From positions 558,001 through 622,000 of the forward strand of contig NZ_RKRE01000002.1 in assembly GCF_003815015.1 (NCBI RefSeq): 64,000 bases of DNA, written 5' to 3'. Positions 28,617 to 36,495 of the stretch are shown piece after piece. A program made the translations under genes and the position numbers. Below the pieces are notes generated by a model that worked only from the letters and a program-made list of their open reading frames with translations, had not been told where the DNA came from and made no database searches. Position 1 is the stretch's first letter. Each line of letters starts with the position of its first letter. The DNA comes from Thermodesulfitimonas autotrophica (GTDB lineage: Bacteria; Bacillota; Desulfotomaculia; Desulfotomaculales; Ammonificaceae).

Positions 28617-29603
28617 TCAGCCGAGTTTAGCGGCTTCCCCGCGAAGGAGCTGGCGGAACTTCTTGTGGAAGGGGAGAACCGTCTCTAGCGCCGTGTCTTC
28701 CGTCAGCCAGTGGTAAACCGGGTCCGCCGCACCGCCGCAACCCGCCAGCGCCGTGACCCGTTCCCGGACCAGGCCCCGCCCCCCTTCGAGGAAGGCCTCA
28801 ATCAGGGGCAGAACCGCCCGCAACTCCCTGGCCGCCACCCCGCAGCTCCCGTAGGGCAAGGCGTACTCGTTCCCGTTAAAAACTATCGCCAAGCCCCCCG
28901 CTTTCTCCGCCAGCGCGAGCATCTTGAAATCGGTTATGCTATCACCCACCACCACCGCCCGCTCAAGCGGCACGCCGAACATACCGGCAAAACGGGTTAG
29001 CGCCGCGGTCTTCCGCGCCCCGCCGACCACCTCGACCGCCGCCATCAGCCGCCCCACCGGACGCCGCGGCAGTTCCGTCCAGAAGAAACGGTCGCAGCAA
29101 GCGCCAAGCTCTTCCTCTGCCGCGAGCGGCAGCGCGAGAAGCTCTTCCTGCACCTCTAGAATGAAGGCCCGGTCCGCGGCGTCCAGTTCCTCCCGCATCG
29201 CATCCAGCGGCAGATGGGTGCAGGCAACCTGGGCGGTAGGGATCCCGAGGCGCGCCGCGATGGTATGGGCGTGTTGGCAGTAGCTGGTCGAGATGACCAC
29301 CACCGGCAAGCCCCGCTCGCGCAGGGCCGCCACCGTCTCCACAGCCCCCGGCACCAGCGCCGCCCCCACCGAAACCTCCCGAATATCGGCTTCCGTCAGC
29401 CCGTTAGCGAGCAGAAAGGGAACGAGAAGCTTTAAAGTGTCGCCCGGCTCGTAGCCTTCCCGGCCGGCAAGGGTAAGCAGGTCGTCGTAGCGGCTCAGCC
29501 GCTCGAAAAGCGCGTGCCCCCGCGGCACGCGCCCGATTACCTCGTAGGCATTATCCTGGGGAGAAAGCGGCCCCTCTAGATCAAACGCGACTAACCAAGA
29601 CAT
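28617..29603 (-). CDS. HAD-superfamily phosphatase, archaeal EhaR-like
   Basis: A 328-residue HAD protein. Motif I is FDLEGPLSPQDNAYE, with glutamate in place of the usual second aspartate. Motif II is VVISTSY, motif III is GGARKTAAL, and motif IV is VVGDSITDFKML. From memory the N-terminal half (GPLS.QDNAYE, YDDLL, GDTLKLLVPFL) resembles archaeal HAD proteins annotated as energy-converting hydrogenase A subunit R (EhaR-like), which are otherwise uncharacterised. The ATG at 29603 has AAGGTGG upstream; a TTG at 29621 overlapping the preceding stop is the alternative. Substrate unknown. Confidence 0.78.
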   Translation of the reverse strand: MSWLVAFDLEGPLSPQDNAYEVIGRVPRGHALFERLSRYDDLLTLAGREGYEPGDTLKLLVPFLLANGLTEADIREVSVGAALVPGAVETVAALRERGLPVVVISTSYCQHAHTIAARLGIPTAQVACTHLPLDAMREELDAADRAFILEVQEELLALPLAAEEELGACCDRFFWTELPRRPVGRLMAAVEVVGGARKTAALTRFAGMFGVPLERAVVVGDSITDFKMLALAEKAGGLAIVFNGNEYALPYGSCGVAARELRAVLPLIEAFLEGGRGLVRERVTALAGCGGAADPVYHWLTEDTALETVLPFHKKFRQLLRGEAAKLG

Positions 29604-29617
29604 TTCCGCGCCCACCT

Positions 29618-30484
29618 TCAATCAGCGTTGCCCCCGTCCTTTACTTCCGCTGGGGGGAAGGGAAGCAGCCGGTCTACCTCGGCGCTGAGGTCGATCCCGT
29701 TGCTGGGCGCCCCGCCCACAAAGACCCGCCCATCCGCCACGCGGACCACCCCGGCGGCAAGCTTCTGCAGCGTGAGCCAGATGAGCGGTAGCTCCCGGGC
29801 AAATTCTTCCCGGCGAATCGCCTGAAAAAGAGCGTTTCGCTCACCTTCCGCCGCTTGAACCGCCTCAAGCGAAGCGGCGCGCAGTTTTTCCTCCATTTCC
29901 GCCCAGAGCGGCGCGAAAAGAGGCGCTGCGAGGGAAAACCGGCAGTAGCTCACCGGTGGGCCGGCGTCCAGTTCAGGCGTCACCAAATGAATCATGGCGC
30001 CCGCTTCCTGCGCCCGTTGCGCAATTAACTGCCAGATGACCTCCTGCCAGGTGCCTTTTGGTCCACCGGGAAGGGCCGGGTGCAGGTTAAGCATCATGTG
30101 GCGCCGGCACATCTCGGCACCCACAATCAGCATGTAGCCAGCCAAAAAGGAAAAAGCCACCTCAAAAGGGGCAATCAGCTCCAACACCTTCAGGTGGTAA
30201 TCCTCGCGCCACCGGAGGCGCGCCGCTTCATCGCCGGACGCCCCCTGCCGGCGCAGGTCCGGTTTGAAACGCGCGGCGGAGAAAGTAATTAACGGCAGAC
30301 CGTAGCCGCGGACCTGCTTGATAAAAGAATCGCTTTCCGGGTCTTCCCCCTCTTCCCGGTTGCAGAAGACAAAGGCGATTGCCAGCGGTAGCTCGCCGGA
30401 GGTGATCCCCGCCACCGCCATCTGCAGCAATTCGCGGGCCGCCGCGTCCCGCCCCGTTGAAAACCAGCCGATCCGCAGGCCCAT
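29618..30484 (-). CDS. Formyltransferase-fold protein (PurN/Fmt-like)
   Basis: A 288-residue protein with a formyl-transferase N-terminal fold. The N-H-D catalytic triad of 10-formyl-THF-dependent transferases is present as N133 and H135 (MLNLHPALPGG) and D173 (TPELDAGPPVSY). It is longer than PurN (about 200) and has a different C-terminal extension. It heads the operon with the HAD and PfkB genes and lies 3 kb from a pur cluster lacking purN. It could therefore be the missing GAR transformylase or a formyl/hydrolase-type enzyme of an unknown pathway. Confidence 0.75.
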   Translation of the reverse strand: MGLRIGWFSTGRDAAARELLQMAVAGITSGELPLAIAFVFCNREEGEDPESDSFIKQVRGYGLPLITFSAARFKPDLRRQGASGDEAARLRWREDYHLKVLELIAPFEVAFSFLAGYMLIVGAEMCRRHMMLNLHPALPGGPKGTWQEVIWQLIAQRAQEAGAMIHLVTPELDAGPPVSYCRFSLAAPLFAPLWAEMEEKLRAASLEAVQAAEGERNALFQAIRREEFARELPLIWLTLQKLAAGVVRVADGRVFVGGAPSNGIDLSAEVDRLLPFPPAEVKDGGNAD

Positions 30485-30522
30485 CACCACACCACCCAGC
30501 GCCGGAAGATAAATACAGCTTC

Positions 30523-30552
30523 ATTGTCCCCGGAAAGGCCGCCGCTTGTCAA
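30523..30552 (-). promoter_or_regulatory. Promoter for the formyltransferase-HAD-PfkB operon
   Basis: Minus-strand TTGACA (30552-30547) and GACAAT (30528-30523), 18 bases apart, about 40 bp before the operon. The -10 match is only moderate. Confidence 0.45.
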
Positions 30553-30738
30553 GAGTCACCGGCAGCCGTGGCGATTTTTCCCTACTTTTTCTGGAAAGTT
30601 TTTTCATCATAAAAGAAGTTCCGTAAACTTGCCTGGGAATTGGTAGGTTTAGTTTTCTCCGGCTACCCCCGCGCCGAACGACGTGGTAAAATATAAAAAA
30701 CGTGGGGTTCCCAGGGCCCTAAAGTGAAGGTGGCGGAC

Positions 30739-31704
30739 ATGGGAATCGGCGGCGTCAGCCGGGTAACGCTTCCGCCAGGCCTTTCCTGGCGCCTCCCCTG
30801 GTACCTCCGGCCGGGTCAAATGGTCATGGTGGAAACGATATCCGTCACCGGACCGGAGGCCGTGGTCCGCATCGCGGGCCAGACCTTTAACGCCCGGGGT
30901 GAGTTGCCCGCGGCGCCGGCCACCTTCTGGGCGCTGGTCGAAGCGATCACGGGCGAAACCCTCTACCTGCGCCGGATAGGTAGCGACCTTACGGAAGAGA
31001 TGACGCCCGAGGACCTGGCCCGCCTGCTCGAACTCCCGCCGGATAGGGACACGGTAAACTTGCTGCGCGAGATGCTCAAACACCGTTTGCCGTTAGAGCG
31101 CCAGTTTATCCTGCGCCTGCTCGCCGAAGGGCGCGCCTTTCCCGAGGAAGAGCGCGACGCCTTTTGGGCGGCCAGACTTTATCTCGAAAACCTCGACCTC
31201 CGGGAAGACGCCGCGAAGCTACGTCTGGCGGTAGACTACCTGGTGCGCAGCCGGACGGCCGGGCAGCCTACCAGGGAACTCGCCGCCGGCCAGGAACTCC
31301 TCAACAGCGCCCGGCCCCTCACACCCGGTGCCGACCTGCTCCGTTTTTTCACCTTCCGGGGGCCGGAAGGCTCCGGGGAAGTCTTCCTCGTAGAGAAAGA
31401 CGGTGACGGCCCCGAAGGCGGGCTCCCGGCAGGGATCATCGTGCAGGTAAGCTCGCCCGTCTTAGGAGAAACCTGGGTCTGCTTGATAGAGGACACCGGC
31501 GGCTACACCTTACGGGTGGCCGTGAGCCAGGAGTGGGCCGCCGCCATAGCCACGGAGGCGCTGGAAATACTGAAAACAAGGCTCGGGGAGCTGGGCTACC
31601 GGGTCGCTGGCACCTCCGTCAGCACCCGTCCGGTCCGTACGGTCTTCGATGCCTTACAGGACACAGAAACGACCGGATACCGCCCGGTGAACGCGATAGT
31701 TTGA
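30739..31704 (+). CDS. FliK/YlqG-like protein
   Basis: A 321-residue protein whose last 100 residues resemble the C-terminal domain of flagellar hook-length control protein FliK (LGETWVCLIEDTGGYTLRVAVS, then a helix and LKTRLGELGYRV). The adjoining FlhB-like gene supports this; in Bacillus the orphan pair ylqG-ylqH beside a ribonuclease H gene has the same arrangement. I prefer the ATG at 30739 with AAGGTGG upstream over a GTG at 30724. No other flagellar genes are in the window, so the role is unknown. Confidence 0.7.
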   Translation: MGIGGVSRVTLPPGLSWRLPWYLRPGQMVMVETISVTGPEAVVRIAGQTFNARGELPAAPATFWALVEAITGETLYLRRIGSDLTEEMTPEDLARLLELPPDRDTVNLLREMLKHRLPLERQFILRLLAEGRAFPEEERDAFWAARLYLENLDLREDAAKLRLAVDYLVRSRTAGQPTRELAAGQELLNSARPLTPGADLLRFFTFRGPEGSGEVFLVEKDGDGPEGGLPAGIIVQVSSPVLGETWVCLIEDTGGYTLRVAVSQEWAAAIATEALEILKTRLGELGYRVAGTSVSTRPVRTVFDALQDTETTGYRPVNAIV

Positions 31705-31716
31705 GGAGGCGATAGA

Positions 31717-31989
31717 ATGGAGGAGAAGCCGAAAGCCGCCGCCGCCCTCGCCTACGACCCCGAAAAAGATGCGGCCCCCCGGGTAGTGGCTGCTGGCCGG
31801 GGGGAGCTTGCCGCGCTAATCGAGAAGGTTGCCGCTGCGCACGGCGTTCCGGTTTACCGCGACCCGGAGCTCGCCTTTACGCTCACCGGGCTCGGGCTGG
31901 GCTCCAAGATACCGCCCGCCCTCTACGAGGCGGTGGCCGCGGTCATCGCCTGGGTTTACCAGCTTGAGCGGCGCGTGGCCGGTCGCTGA
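31717..31989 (+). CDS. FlhB C-terminal-domain protein (YlqH/FlhX-like)
   Basis: A 90-residue protein equivalent to the cytoplasmic domain of FlhB/YscU export-switch proteins (ALAYDPEKDAAPRVVAAGRGE, HGVPVYRDPELA, IPPALYEAVAAVIAWVYQL). It lacks the membrane domain and the self-cleaving NPTH motif, and resembles the released C-terminal fragment. AGGAGG precedes the ATG. It follows the FliK-like gene by 12 bp and probably interacts with it. Confidence 0.88.
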   Translation: MEEKPKAAAALAYDPEKDAAPRVVAAGRGELAALIEKVAAAHGVPVYRDPELAFTLTGLGLGSKIPPALYEAVAAVIAWVYQLERRVAGR

Positions 31990-31990
31990 A

Positions 31991-32476
31991 ATGCGCTCCC
32001 GGACGTGCTATTTCGTCAACATCGACGGTGCCAGCCGCGGTAACCCGGGTCCTGCCGCCGCCGCCATGATCCTGCAGGATGAATCCGGGCAGGTCCTCTT
32101 GACTAAAAGCAAGCCCCTTGGCGTTACGACCAACAACGTCGCGGAGTGGCTGGCCCTCGAGGGAGCGGTAAAAGCTCTGGTACATCTCACCCAGAAAAAC
32201 GGCCCGGTCGAAGCTGTAATCCGCTCCGATTCGGAACTTGTGGTGAAGCAATTCAACGGGCATTTTAAGATTAAGGACCCGGAGCTTAAAGTCATCGCCG
32301 CGCGGGTGAAAAAAATTCTTGCCGCGTGCCCCGCGCTTAAAGTTCGCGTTACTCACATCCCGCGGGAGGAAAACCGCCTGGCCGACCGGGCTGCGAATGC
32401 CGCGCTGAATGCGCTCCAGGCCGGGCCCCCCGCGCACCGGGTAAAATCCACCGACGGGGAGGTGGGATCCCCTTAA
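31991..32476 (+). CDS. Ribonuclease HI-family protein
   Basis: A 161-residue RNase H-fold protein that likely removes RNA from RNA-DNA hybrids. The four acidic active-site residues are D12 (VNIDGASRGNPGP), E52 (NNVAEWLAL), D80 (IRSDSELVV) and D132 (NRLADRAAN). It starts one base after the FlhB-like stop, so the two are coupled. The short, basic-protrusion-free form is common in Clostridia and archaea. Confidence 0.9.
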   Translation: MRSRTCYFVNIDGASRGNPGPAAAAMILQDESGQVLLTKSKPLGVTTNNVAEWLALEGAVKALVHLTQKNGPVEAVIRSDSELVVKQFNGHFKIKDPELKVIAARVKKILAACPALKVRVTHIPREENRLADRAANAALNALQAGPPAHRVKSTDGEVGSP

Positions 32477-32576
32477 AGGCGCTACTGTTGCGGTTTTGCG
32501 GCTTGTGCGCCGTGGCTGGTGGGGAGTTTTAGCCGGGTTTGCCCGCCCGGTCACCCAGCGAAAGGAGGAGAGAACC

Positions 32577-32861
32577 ATGTTGTCCCGCATTCCGGTCGAC
32601 CTTACGAAGATAGATCCCGAGGACCTTGACCGGGAGATCCTGCGGGCGGCCATTATCGCCGAACTTGACGCCATCAACCTTTATGAGCAACTCGCGGCGA
32701 TGGCCACCGACGAGAATGTCCGGGCGGTTCTTCTCGATGTTGCCCGGGAAGAAAAAACGCACGTAGGGGAGTTCCAGGCTCTCCTCCTCGATCTCGATGA
32801 GGAACAAGCCGAGGAGCTTGAACACGGTGCCGAGGAAGTGGATGAGCTTACCACGGAATAA
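32577..32861 (+). CDS. Encapsulin-type ferritin-like protein
   Basis: A 94-residue two-helix ferritin-like protein. Candidate iron ligands are E29 (IIAELDAINLYE), E59 and H62 (REEKTHVGEF). The pattern is that of the half-ferritin cargo of encapsulin nanocompartments (EncFtn), and from memory it is very close to the ferritin-like N-terminal domain fused to the Pyrococcus encapsulin. No encapsulin shell gene is near and no targeting peptide is obvious at the acidic C-terminus (EEVDELTTE). AAAGGAGG precedes the ATG. Iron/peroxide storage is the likely role. Confidence 0.85.
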   Translation: MLSRIPVDLTKIDPEDLDREILRAAIIAELDAINLYEQLAAMATDENVRAVLLDVAREEKTHVGEFQALLLDLDEEQAEELEHGAEEVDELTTE

Positions 32862-32927
32862 TTCCCTCTCCGGTGCCGGAAGATAAGCCTGCAAACAGAA
32901 ATTTCGCGCGGAGGAGGCCCAAGATCG

Positions 32928-33146
32928 ATGAAGGAAAAGGTTGAAGCCGTGCTCGCGCAGATCCGGCCTTATTTGCAGCGTGACGGCGGGGACGTTGAAT
33001 TGGTCGCGGTCGAGGAAGGCGTCGTCAAAGTGCGCCTGAAGGGGGCGTGCGGCGGCTGCCCGATGGCCACCATGACCCTGAAACAGGGCATCGAGCGGAC
33101 TCTTAAACAGGCCGTTCCCGAGGTCAAAGAGGTCGTTGCCGTCTGA
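32928..33146 (+). CDS. NifU C-terminal-domain iron-sulfur scaffold
   Basis: A 72-residue NifU/Nfu-type protein with the Fe-S binding pair C41/C44 ([15 protein letters not shown]). It would transiently hold and deliver 4Fe-4S clusters. It lies 66 bp after the encapsulin-type ferritin, making an iron-handling pair, and is followed by a strong terminator. Confidence 0.93.
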   Translation: MKEKVEAVLAQIRPYLQRDGGDVELVAVEEGVVKVRLKGACGGCPMATMTLKQGIERTLKQAVPEVKEVVAV

Positions 33147-33191
33147 GGTCCGCTACCGCTGCCGGGGGAAGCGCCGGCACCGCCATATGTT

Positions 33192-33225
33192 AAGCGAGGG
33201 TTCCCGCGAGGGGTCCTCGCTTTTT
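33192..33225 (+). terminator. Intrinsic terminator after the NifU-like gene
   Basis: AAGCGAGG (33192-33199) pairs with CCTCGCTT (33215-33222) and is followed by T-residues. It ends the plus-strand FliK-FlhB-RNase H-ferritin-NifU group; the convergent gene ends inside its T-run. Confidence 0.85.
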
Positions 33226-33637
33226 ATCTTCCGGGAACTACCGCATCGGAAAAGTCGCCGGTAAACTCCCTGATCGACGCCCAGACATCATCCCACCAGG
33301 GCGGATAGATATCCTCTCCCCGGGCCCAAAGACAAACCCGGTCCGCCCAGACCATGACGGACCACGAGGTGCCGCGCTGCCGCAGTGTCCGGTAAAAGTC
33401 GCGCTCATCGGTATCCCGCAGCCAGGCGACCATCTGGGCCAAAAACTCTGCCACTTTTCTTTTCTCCTCTGTCGAGGTAATCTCCCGGTACAGAAGGTCC
33501 TGCACCACCTTCTCCCGGCGGCAGTAGGGGCATACCTCCCGGTTGCCCCAGACCCAGTAAACCCTGATCCGCTCCGCCGTCAGGCTGAAGGTGAGGAAGC
33601 CCCGGCTCATACTCCCCACCGCCGCCTCAAATTCCAT
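33224..33637 (-). CDS. Unknown protein with CPYC motif
   Basis: A 137-residue tryptophan-rich soluble protein that I do not recognise. It has a CPYC pair at about residues 36-39 and a third cysteine at about 101 (VCLWARG). The C-terminal part is rich in aromatic and acidic residues (DIYPPWWDDVW). There is no transmembrane segment. It is followed on the minus strand by the shared terminator and is separated from other genes. Confidence 0.65.
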   Translation of the reverse strand: MEFEAAVGSMSRGFLTFSLTAERIRVYWVWGNREVCPYCRREKVVQDLLYREITSTEEKRKVAEFLAQMVAWLRDTDERDFYRTLRQRGTSWSVMVWADRVCLWARGEDIYPPWWDDVWASIREFTGDFSDAVVPGR

Positions 33638-33789
33638 TTGTCCCCACCAGACCTTTTAAGGGTTGCTGATAATATTATACATCCCCTATTAGACATTGTT
33701 GCTGTTATTTCGGCAAGTTTTTCCTGCTTATCCCGAAAAAATTTCCCGACAAGCCCTGGTTATATTGCGTAGAATTCCACCCCGCCGGA

Positions 33790-34041
33790 TCAAGGCGGTC
33801 CTTCCTCGCCACTTGAAGATGCTCGCAATCTCCTCGAAAAGAGATCAAAGTGCTCCTCTATCTTGCCTTGGCTAACCACGTGAACAGCCCCCTCCCCGCT
33901 TCGAAAAAAATAGAAAGGGCAAAGAAATCCTTCCCCCCGGTTACCGATACCTACAAGGCAATAGCAATCCCGGTTTAGGAGGCAGAGCTCGTGAGGGCAC
34001 CACCCTTCAGGGAGTTCTTGTTTTTGGGTCGTAGTGTTCAA
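33790..34041 (-). CDS. Unknown small cysteine-rich protein
   Basis: About 83 residues from a TTG at 34041, which has GGAGG 9 bases before it (an ATG at 34059 lacks such a site). The N-terminal half has five cysteines (WCPHELCLLNRDCYC and FLCPF), suggesting a small metal-binding fold. No family is recognised. It lies between the CPYC protein and the XRE regulator pair, in a region with more AT and scattered small genes. Confidence 0.5.
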   Translation of the reverse strand: MNTTTQKQELPEGWCPHELCLLNRDCYCLVGIGNRGEGFLCPFYFFRSGEGAVHVVSQGKIEEHFDLFSRRLRASSSGEEGPP

Positions 34042-34155
34042 TATTTCAAACCTCCACATCCATGCGCCGCTGCGGCGAAATTACTTTTAATCGCCCGACA
34101 GATCGGGACGGTCACCAATAAAAGCTGCTATTCTTACCTGGGGCGGTGGTTAGGC

Positions 34156-34461
34156 CTACTCCTCCTGGCAATCACGGAGCGCGTGTATCTCCGCCTTGTA
34201 TTGCGCGGCGTGATTATCCTCCGCAAAAAAGAGCTCGTCCACGGTCACTCCGAAGAACTCCGCCAGCCTTTTGGCAATGTGCTTCCGGGGGTAGCGGCGA
34301 CCGGACTCGATCATTGCGTAACTACTCTGCGCGATACCCACCGCCGCAGCAACTTCCCTCTGGGTAAGCCGCCGTAGTACCCGAAGAGTCTTTATCCTCC
34401 GGTTGGGCAAAGAAGTCACCTTCTTCAAGTGCAGTCGGCACAAGATGTCACTCAACGACAT
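34156..34461 (-). CDS. XRE-family HTH regulator (divergent pair, left)
   Basis: A protein of about 101 residues with a Cro/CI-type helix-turn-helix (TQREVAAAVGIAQSSYAMIESGRRYPRKHIAKRLAEFFGV). The N-terminal 14 codons are uncertain; a GTG at 34419 preceded by TTGAAGAAG would also fit the family. It is read divergently from the XRE gene at 34595, and its promoter carries a palindromic operator. This is the layout of a phage-type repressor switch, but it lies just outside the attL of the neighbouring element. Confidence 0.85.
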   Translation of the reverse strand: MSLSDILCRLHLKKVTSLPNRRIKTLRVLRRLTQREVAAAVGIAQSSYAMIESGRRYPRKHIAKRLAEFFGVTVDELFFAEDNHAAQYKAEIHALRDCQEE

Positions 34462-34480
34462 CTTGTGCTACTTAATGACA

Positions 34481-34509
34481 AATATAATCACAATTTGTGA
34501 GTGCGTCAA
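34481..34509 (-). promoter_or_regulatory. XRE promoter with palindromic operator between -35 and -10
   Basis: Minus-strand TTGACG (34509-34504) and TATATT (34486-34481) are 17 bases apart. The 13-bp palindrome TCACAATTTGTGA (34488-34500) sits between them, the position for steric repression, probably by one of the two flanking XRE proteins. Confidence 0.65.
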
Positions 34510-34526
34510 TACTTTTGGCATAAAAA

Positions 34527-34541
34527 ATCGCTTTTCGCGAT
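34527..34541. promoter_or_regulatory. Second operator-like inverted repeat in the XRE divergent region
   Basis: ATCGC-TTTTC-GCGAT is a 15-bp inverted repeat. A half-copy ATCGC occurs at 34557-34561 with the same spacing but a decayed right arm. It lies 54 bp before the rightward XRE gene. Confidence 0.45.
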
Positions 34542-34594
34542 AAGATATTGGCTAATATCGCAAATCGTGTTACATTCGCCCAGAGGTGCATTGA

Positions 34595-35056
34595 ATGCAA
34601 CCACTTGGAGAAAGGTTGGCTGCACTCCGCAAGGAGAAGGGGCTTTCGCAAGCAGAGTTGGCGAAACTCTTGAACATGGGGCAAAGTACCATCGCAATGT
34701 ACGAGCGGAACAGGCGGACACCCGATCCGGCAACGCTGAACCGGTTAGCGGACTTCTTTAACGTCTCGGTGGACTACCTCCTGGGCCGGACAGACAGACG
34801 CGAACGCATGAAAGAAGAATCTCGGCAGTCAGGAGAGCAACCGGTCCTTTTCCGCGAAGAGCAGTTGCCGTACCTGGTGGCTGACCGCCGCTTTGCTGGG
34901 TTGCTAAAGCGCGTCCCTGCCCTTTCGGAAGAAGAGAAAGCGTTACTGGCTGAAGGCTGGGAGTGGGCTTTAAGGGTAGTAGAAAAGAAAAAGAAGCGGC
35001 GTAGCACGCCTTCGCGAAAGGAGAAAAGGCCACCATCTAATAAAGAGAATCCCTAA
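34595..35056 (+). CDS. XRE-family HTH regulator (divergent pair, right)
   Basis: A 153-residue protein with an N-terminal HTH (LGERLAALRKEKGLSQAELAKLLNMGQSTIAMYERNRRTP) and the usual FFNVSVDYLLGR tail. A C-terminal helical part follows (residues 80-130), ending in a strongly basic run. It looks like a CI/SinR-type repressor. It ends 79 bp before attL of the tRNA-Thr element, so it may belong to an older, decayed neighbour element. Confidence 0.88.
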   Translation: MQPLGERLAALRKEKGLSQAELAKLLNMGQSTIAMYERNRRTPDPATLNRLADFFNVSVDYLLGRTDRRERMKEESRQSGEQPVLFREEQLPYLVADRRFAGLLKRVPALSEEEKALLAEGWEWALRVVEKKKKRRSTPSRKEKRPPSNKENP

Positions 35057-35134
35057 GTCCAAGCCCCGTTTTCAAAATACTCGTAATAAAATAAACAGAA
35101 GCCGGCGGACAATTGATATTTCCAAAATATAACA

Positions 35135-35224
35135 GCAAGGATTTCCAGTCCCGAAACCCTTGCCGTTTCTTGCTTTCCTGGAGCTGGTGGTCGGATTCGA
35201 ACCGACGACCTGCGCATTACGAGT
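35135..35224 (-). repeat. attL with a truncated tRNA-Thr 3' fragment
   Basis: Left copy of the 90-bp repeat. Positions 35224-35179 hold the last 46 bases of tRNA-Thr (anticodon loop to CCA) but no 5' half, so it is not a functional tRNA. Positions 35178-35135 hold the tRNA downstream hairpin (GCAAGG...CCTTGC). Identity with the right copy stops abruptly after ACGAGT. Confidence 0.9.
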
Positions 35225-35387
35225 TGACGCCGGAGGGTTTGTAAGAGTTTACCAGAGGGCATAAACCTTAGAGCGAAGCGGTCTTTCGGAATTTCCCTGT
35301 TATTGGTAAACCCTCATAAACCCACATAAATCAAACTCATTTTCTCAAATTTTTCTCAAATGGTTGTGCCCTGAAAGCCGCATTACT
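35225..35387. promoter_or_regulatory. Left-end arm-type repeat region of the element
   Basis: Non-coding. It contains three CATAAA(C/T)C copies (35260-35267, 35315-35322, 35325-35332) and a tandem TTTCTCAAA pair (35341-35349, 35352-35360). The TTTCTCAAA pair recurs with the same 11-bp pitch at 44291-44310 near attR. These look like integrase or excisionase arm-binding sites. Confidence 0.55.
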
Positions 35388-36179
35388 TCACGGCTTGAGG
35401 GCTTTTCTTTTTTCGGCGGTCCGTTTTCTTTTGGATGCCGACCGGCAGGACGGCGAGCAAAATTTCTGCTGGCCGACCTGCGTTTTCGGTAGTGGAAACC
35501 ACCTGCCGCAAACCTCACAGGGGCGGGCGAAGATGTTATTTTCGGCTGCGTAAAGAACTTCCGCCCAACAGAGGGGGAGAATACCCCCGTTGCTGGTGTA
35601 AACCCTGGCGGGGAACGTGCGTTCAATTAATTCGCGGCCTGTTGTGTCAGAACTCCGTTTAACGGCGTGCTCAACCACAGCCCCCATAAACCAGGACGGA
35701 GCTTCGCGGCTGCGGCTGCAGACCACCGCGGCAAAATGAGGTGTCCCCGCGTTGGCAAGAGAAGCCACAAATCTTTCCGCTGGACGCGTTCTCTTGCCTC
35801 GCCCAGCGGGAAGGAGCCACCATTCGAGGGCGCGGCTTAAAAATTGAATCTCCGCTGCGTAGGCTTCCCCCGGCTGCCTAAACGTGGTCGAAAGAAGGGC
35901 TTCCGGGCGGTTTATTTTTCCCTCTTTGACCAACCGCCACAACGCAAAAATAACGTCATTCCCCGCTGGCATCTCCATTTTATCGGTAAACCGGGCGAGA
36001 GCCTGCTTTACCGCTTCTTGCGGCGGGTGGGTGGCGGCTTCTTGCAGGAGCACGTTGGTCAGGCCGAACGGGGGAAGCGACACCAAATGGCCGTCGGGGA
36101 GGACGAGAACCTCAAAAAATCTCTCGCTTGACCGGGAGATGTAAAGTTTTACTTCGACTAACCGCGCTACGGCACTCAT
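35388..36179 (-). CDS. Unknown element protein with C-terminal zinc finger
   Basis: A 263-residue protein (ATG at 36179 after CAGGG). The N-terminal 190 residues are alpha/beta and unrecognised. The C-terminus has a four-cysteine finger (CEVCGRWFPLPKTQVGQ, then KFCSPSCRSA) followed by a very basic tail, as in many DNA-binding proteins of mobile elements. It is the first gene inside attL and is read outward toward it. Confidence 0.75.
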   Translation of the reverse strand: MSAVARLVEVKLYISRSSERFFEVLVLPDGHLVSLPPFGLTNVLLQEAATHPPQEAVKQALARFTDKMEMPAGNDVIFALWRLVKEGKINRPEALLSTTFRQPGEAYAAEIQFLSRALEWWLLPAGRGKRTRPAERFVASLANAGTPHFAAVVCSRSREAPSWFMGAVVEHAVKRSSDTTGRELIERTFPARVYTSNGGILPLCWAEVLYAAENNIFARPCEVCGRWFPLPKTQVGQQKFCSPSCRSASKRKRTAEKRKALKP

Positions 36180-36495
36180 TTTCCCTGCACCACCGCTGCA
36201 CAAATTTTATAAGCCCTAATGCCGCACCAGAGGCGGAACGTGAAACCGCTTCACGTGGATTTTAAGCCCCTCTCCAGTTTACATTAGGCTTGAAAAAAAC
36301 GCAAGAAGAACGAGCGAAATAGAGGGAACACTGAGTGTTTGACAGGGTTTGCCAAAGGCCCGACTGGACACGAAAACGACAGCTTGTGCTTGTAATGAGC
36401 GGCTAACGCTTCGTAATGCGAATTTTCGTTTTTTGGCTTTTGCCGACAAAATCTGTTAAGTTCGAGGCAAATTGGCAAATTCAGGAGGGATAATT

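Noticed and set aside
35179-35224. A second tRNA-Thr gene
   Set aside because: Only the 3' 46 bases (anticodon loop to CCA) are present; the 5' acceptor, D-arm and anticodon 5' strand are missing. It is the attL fragment.
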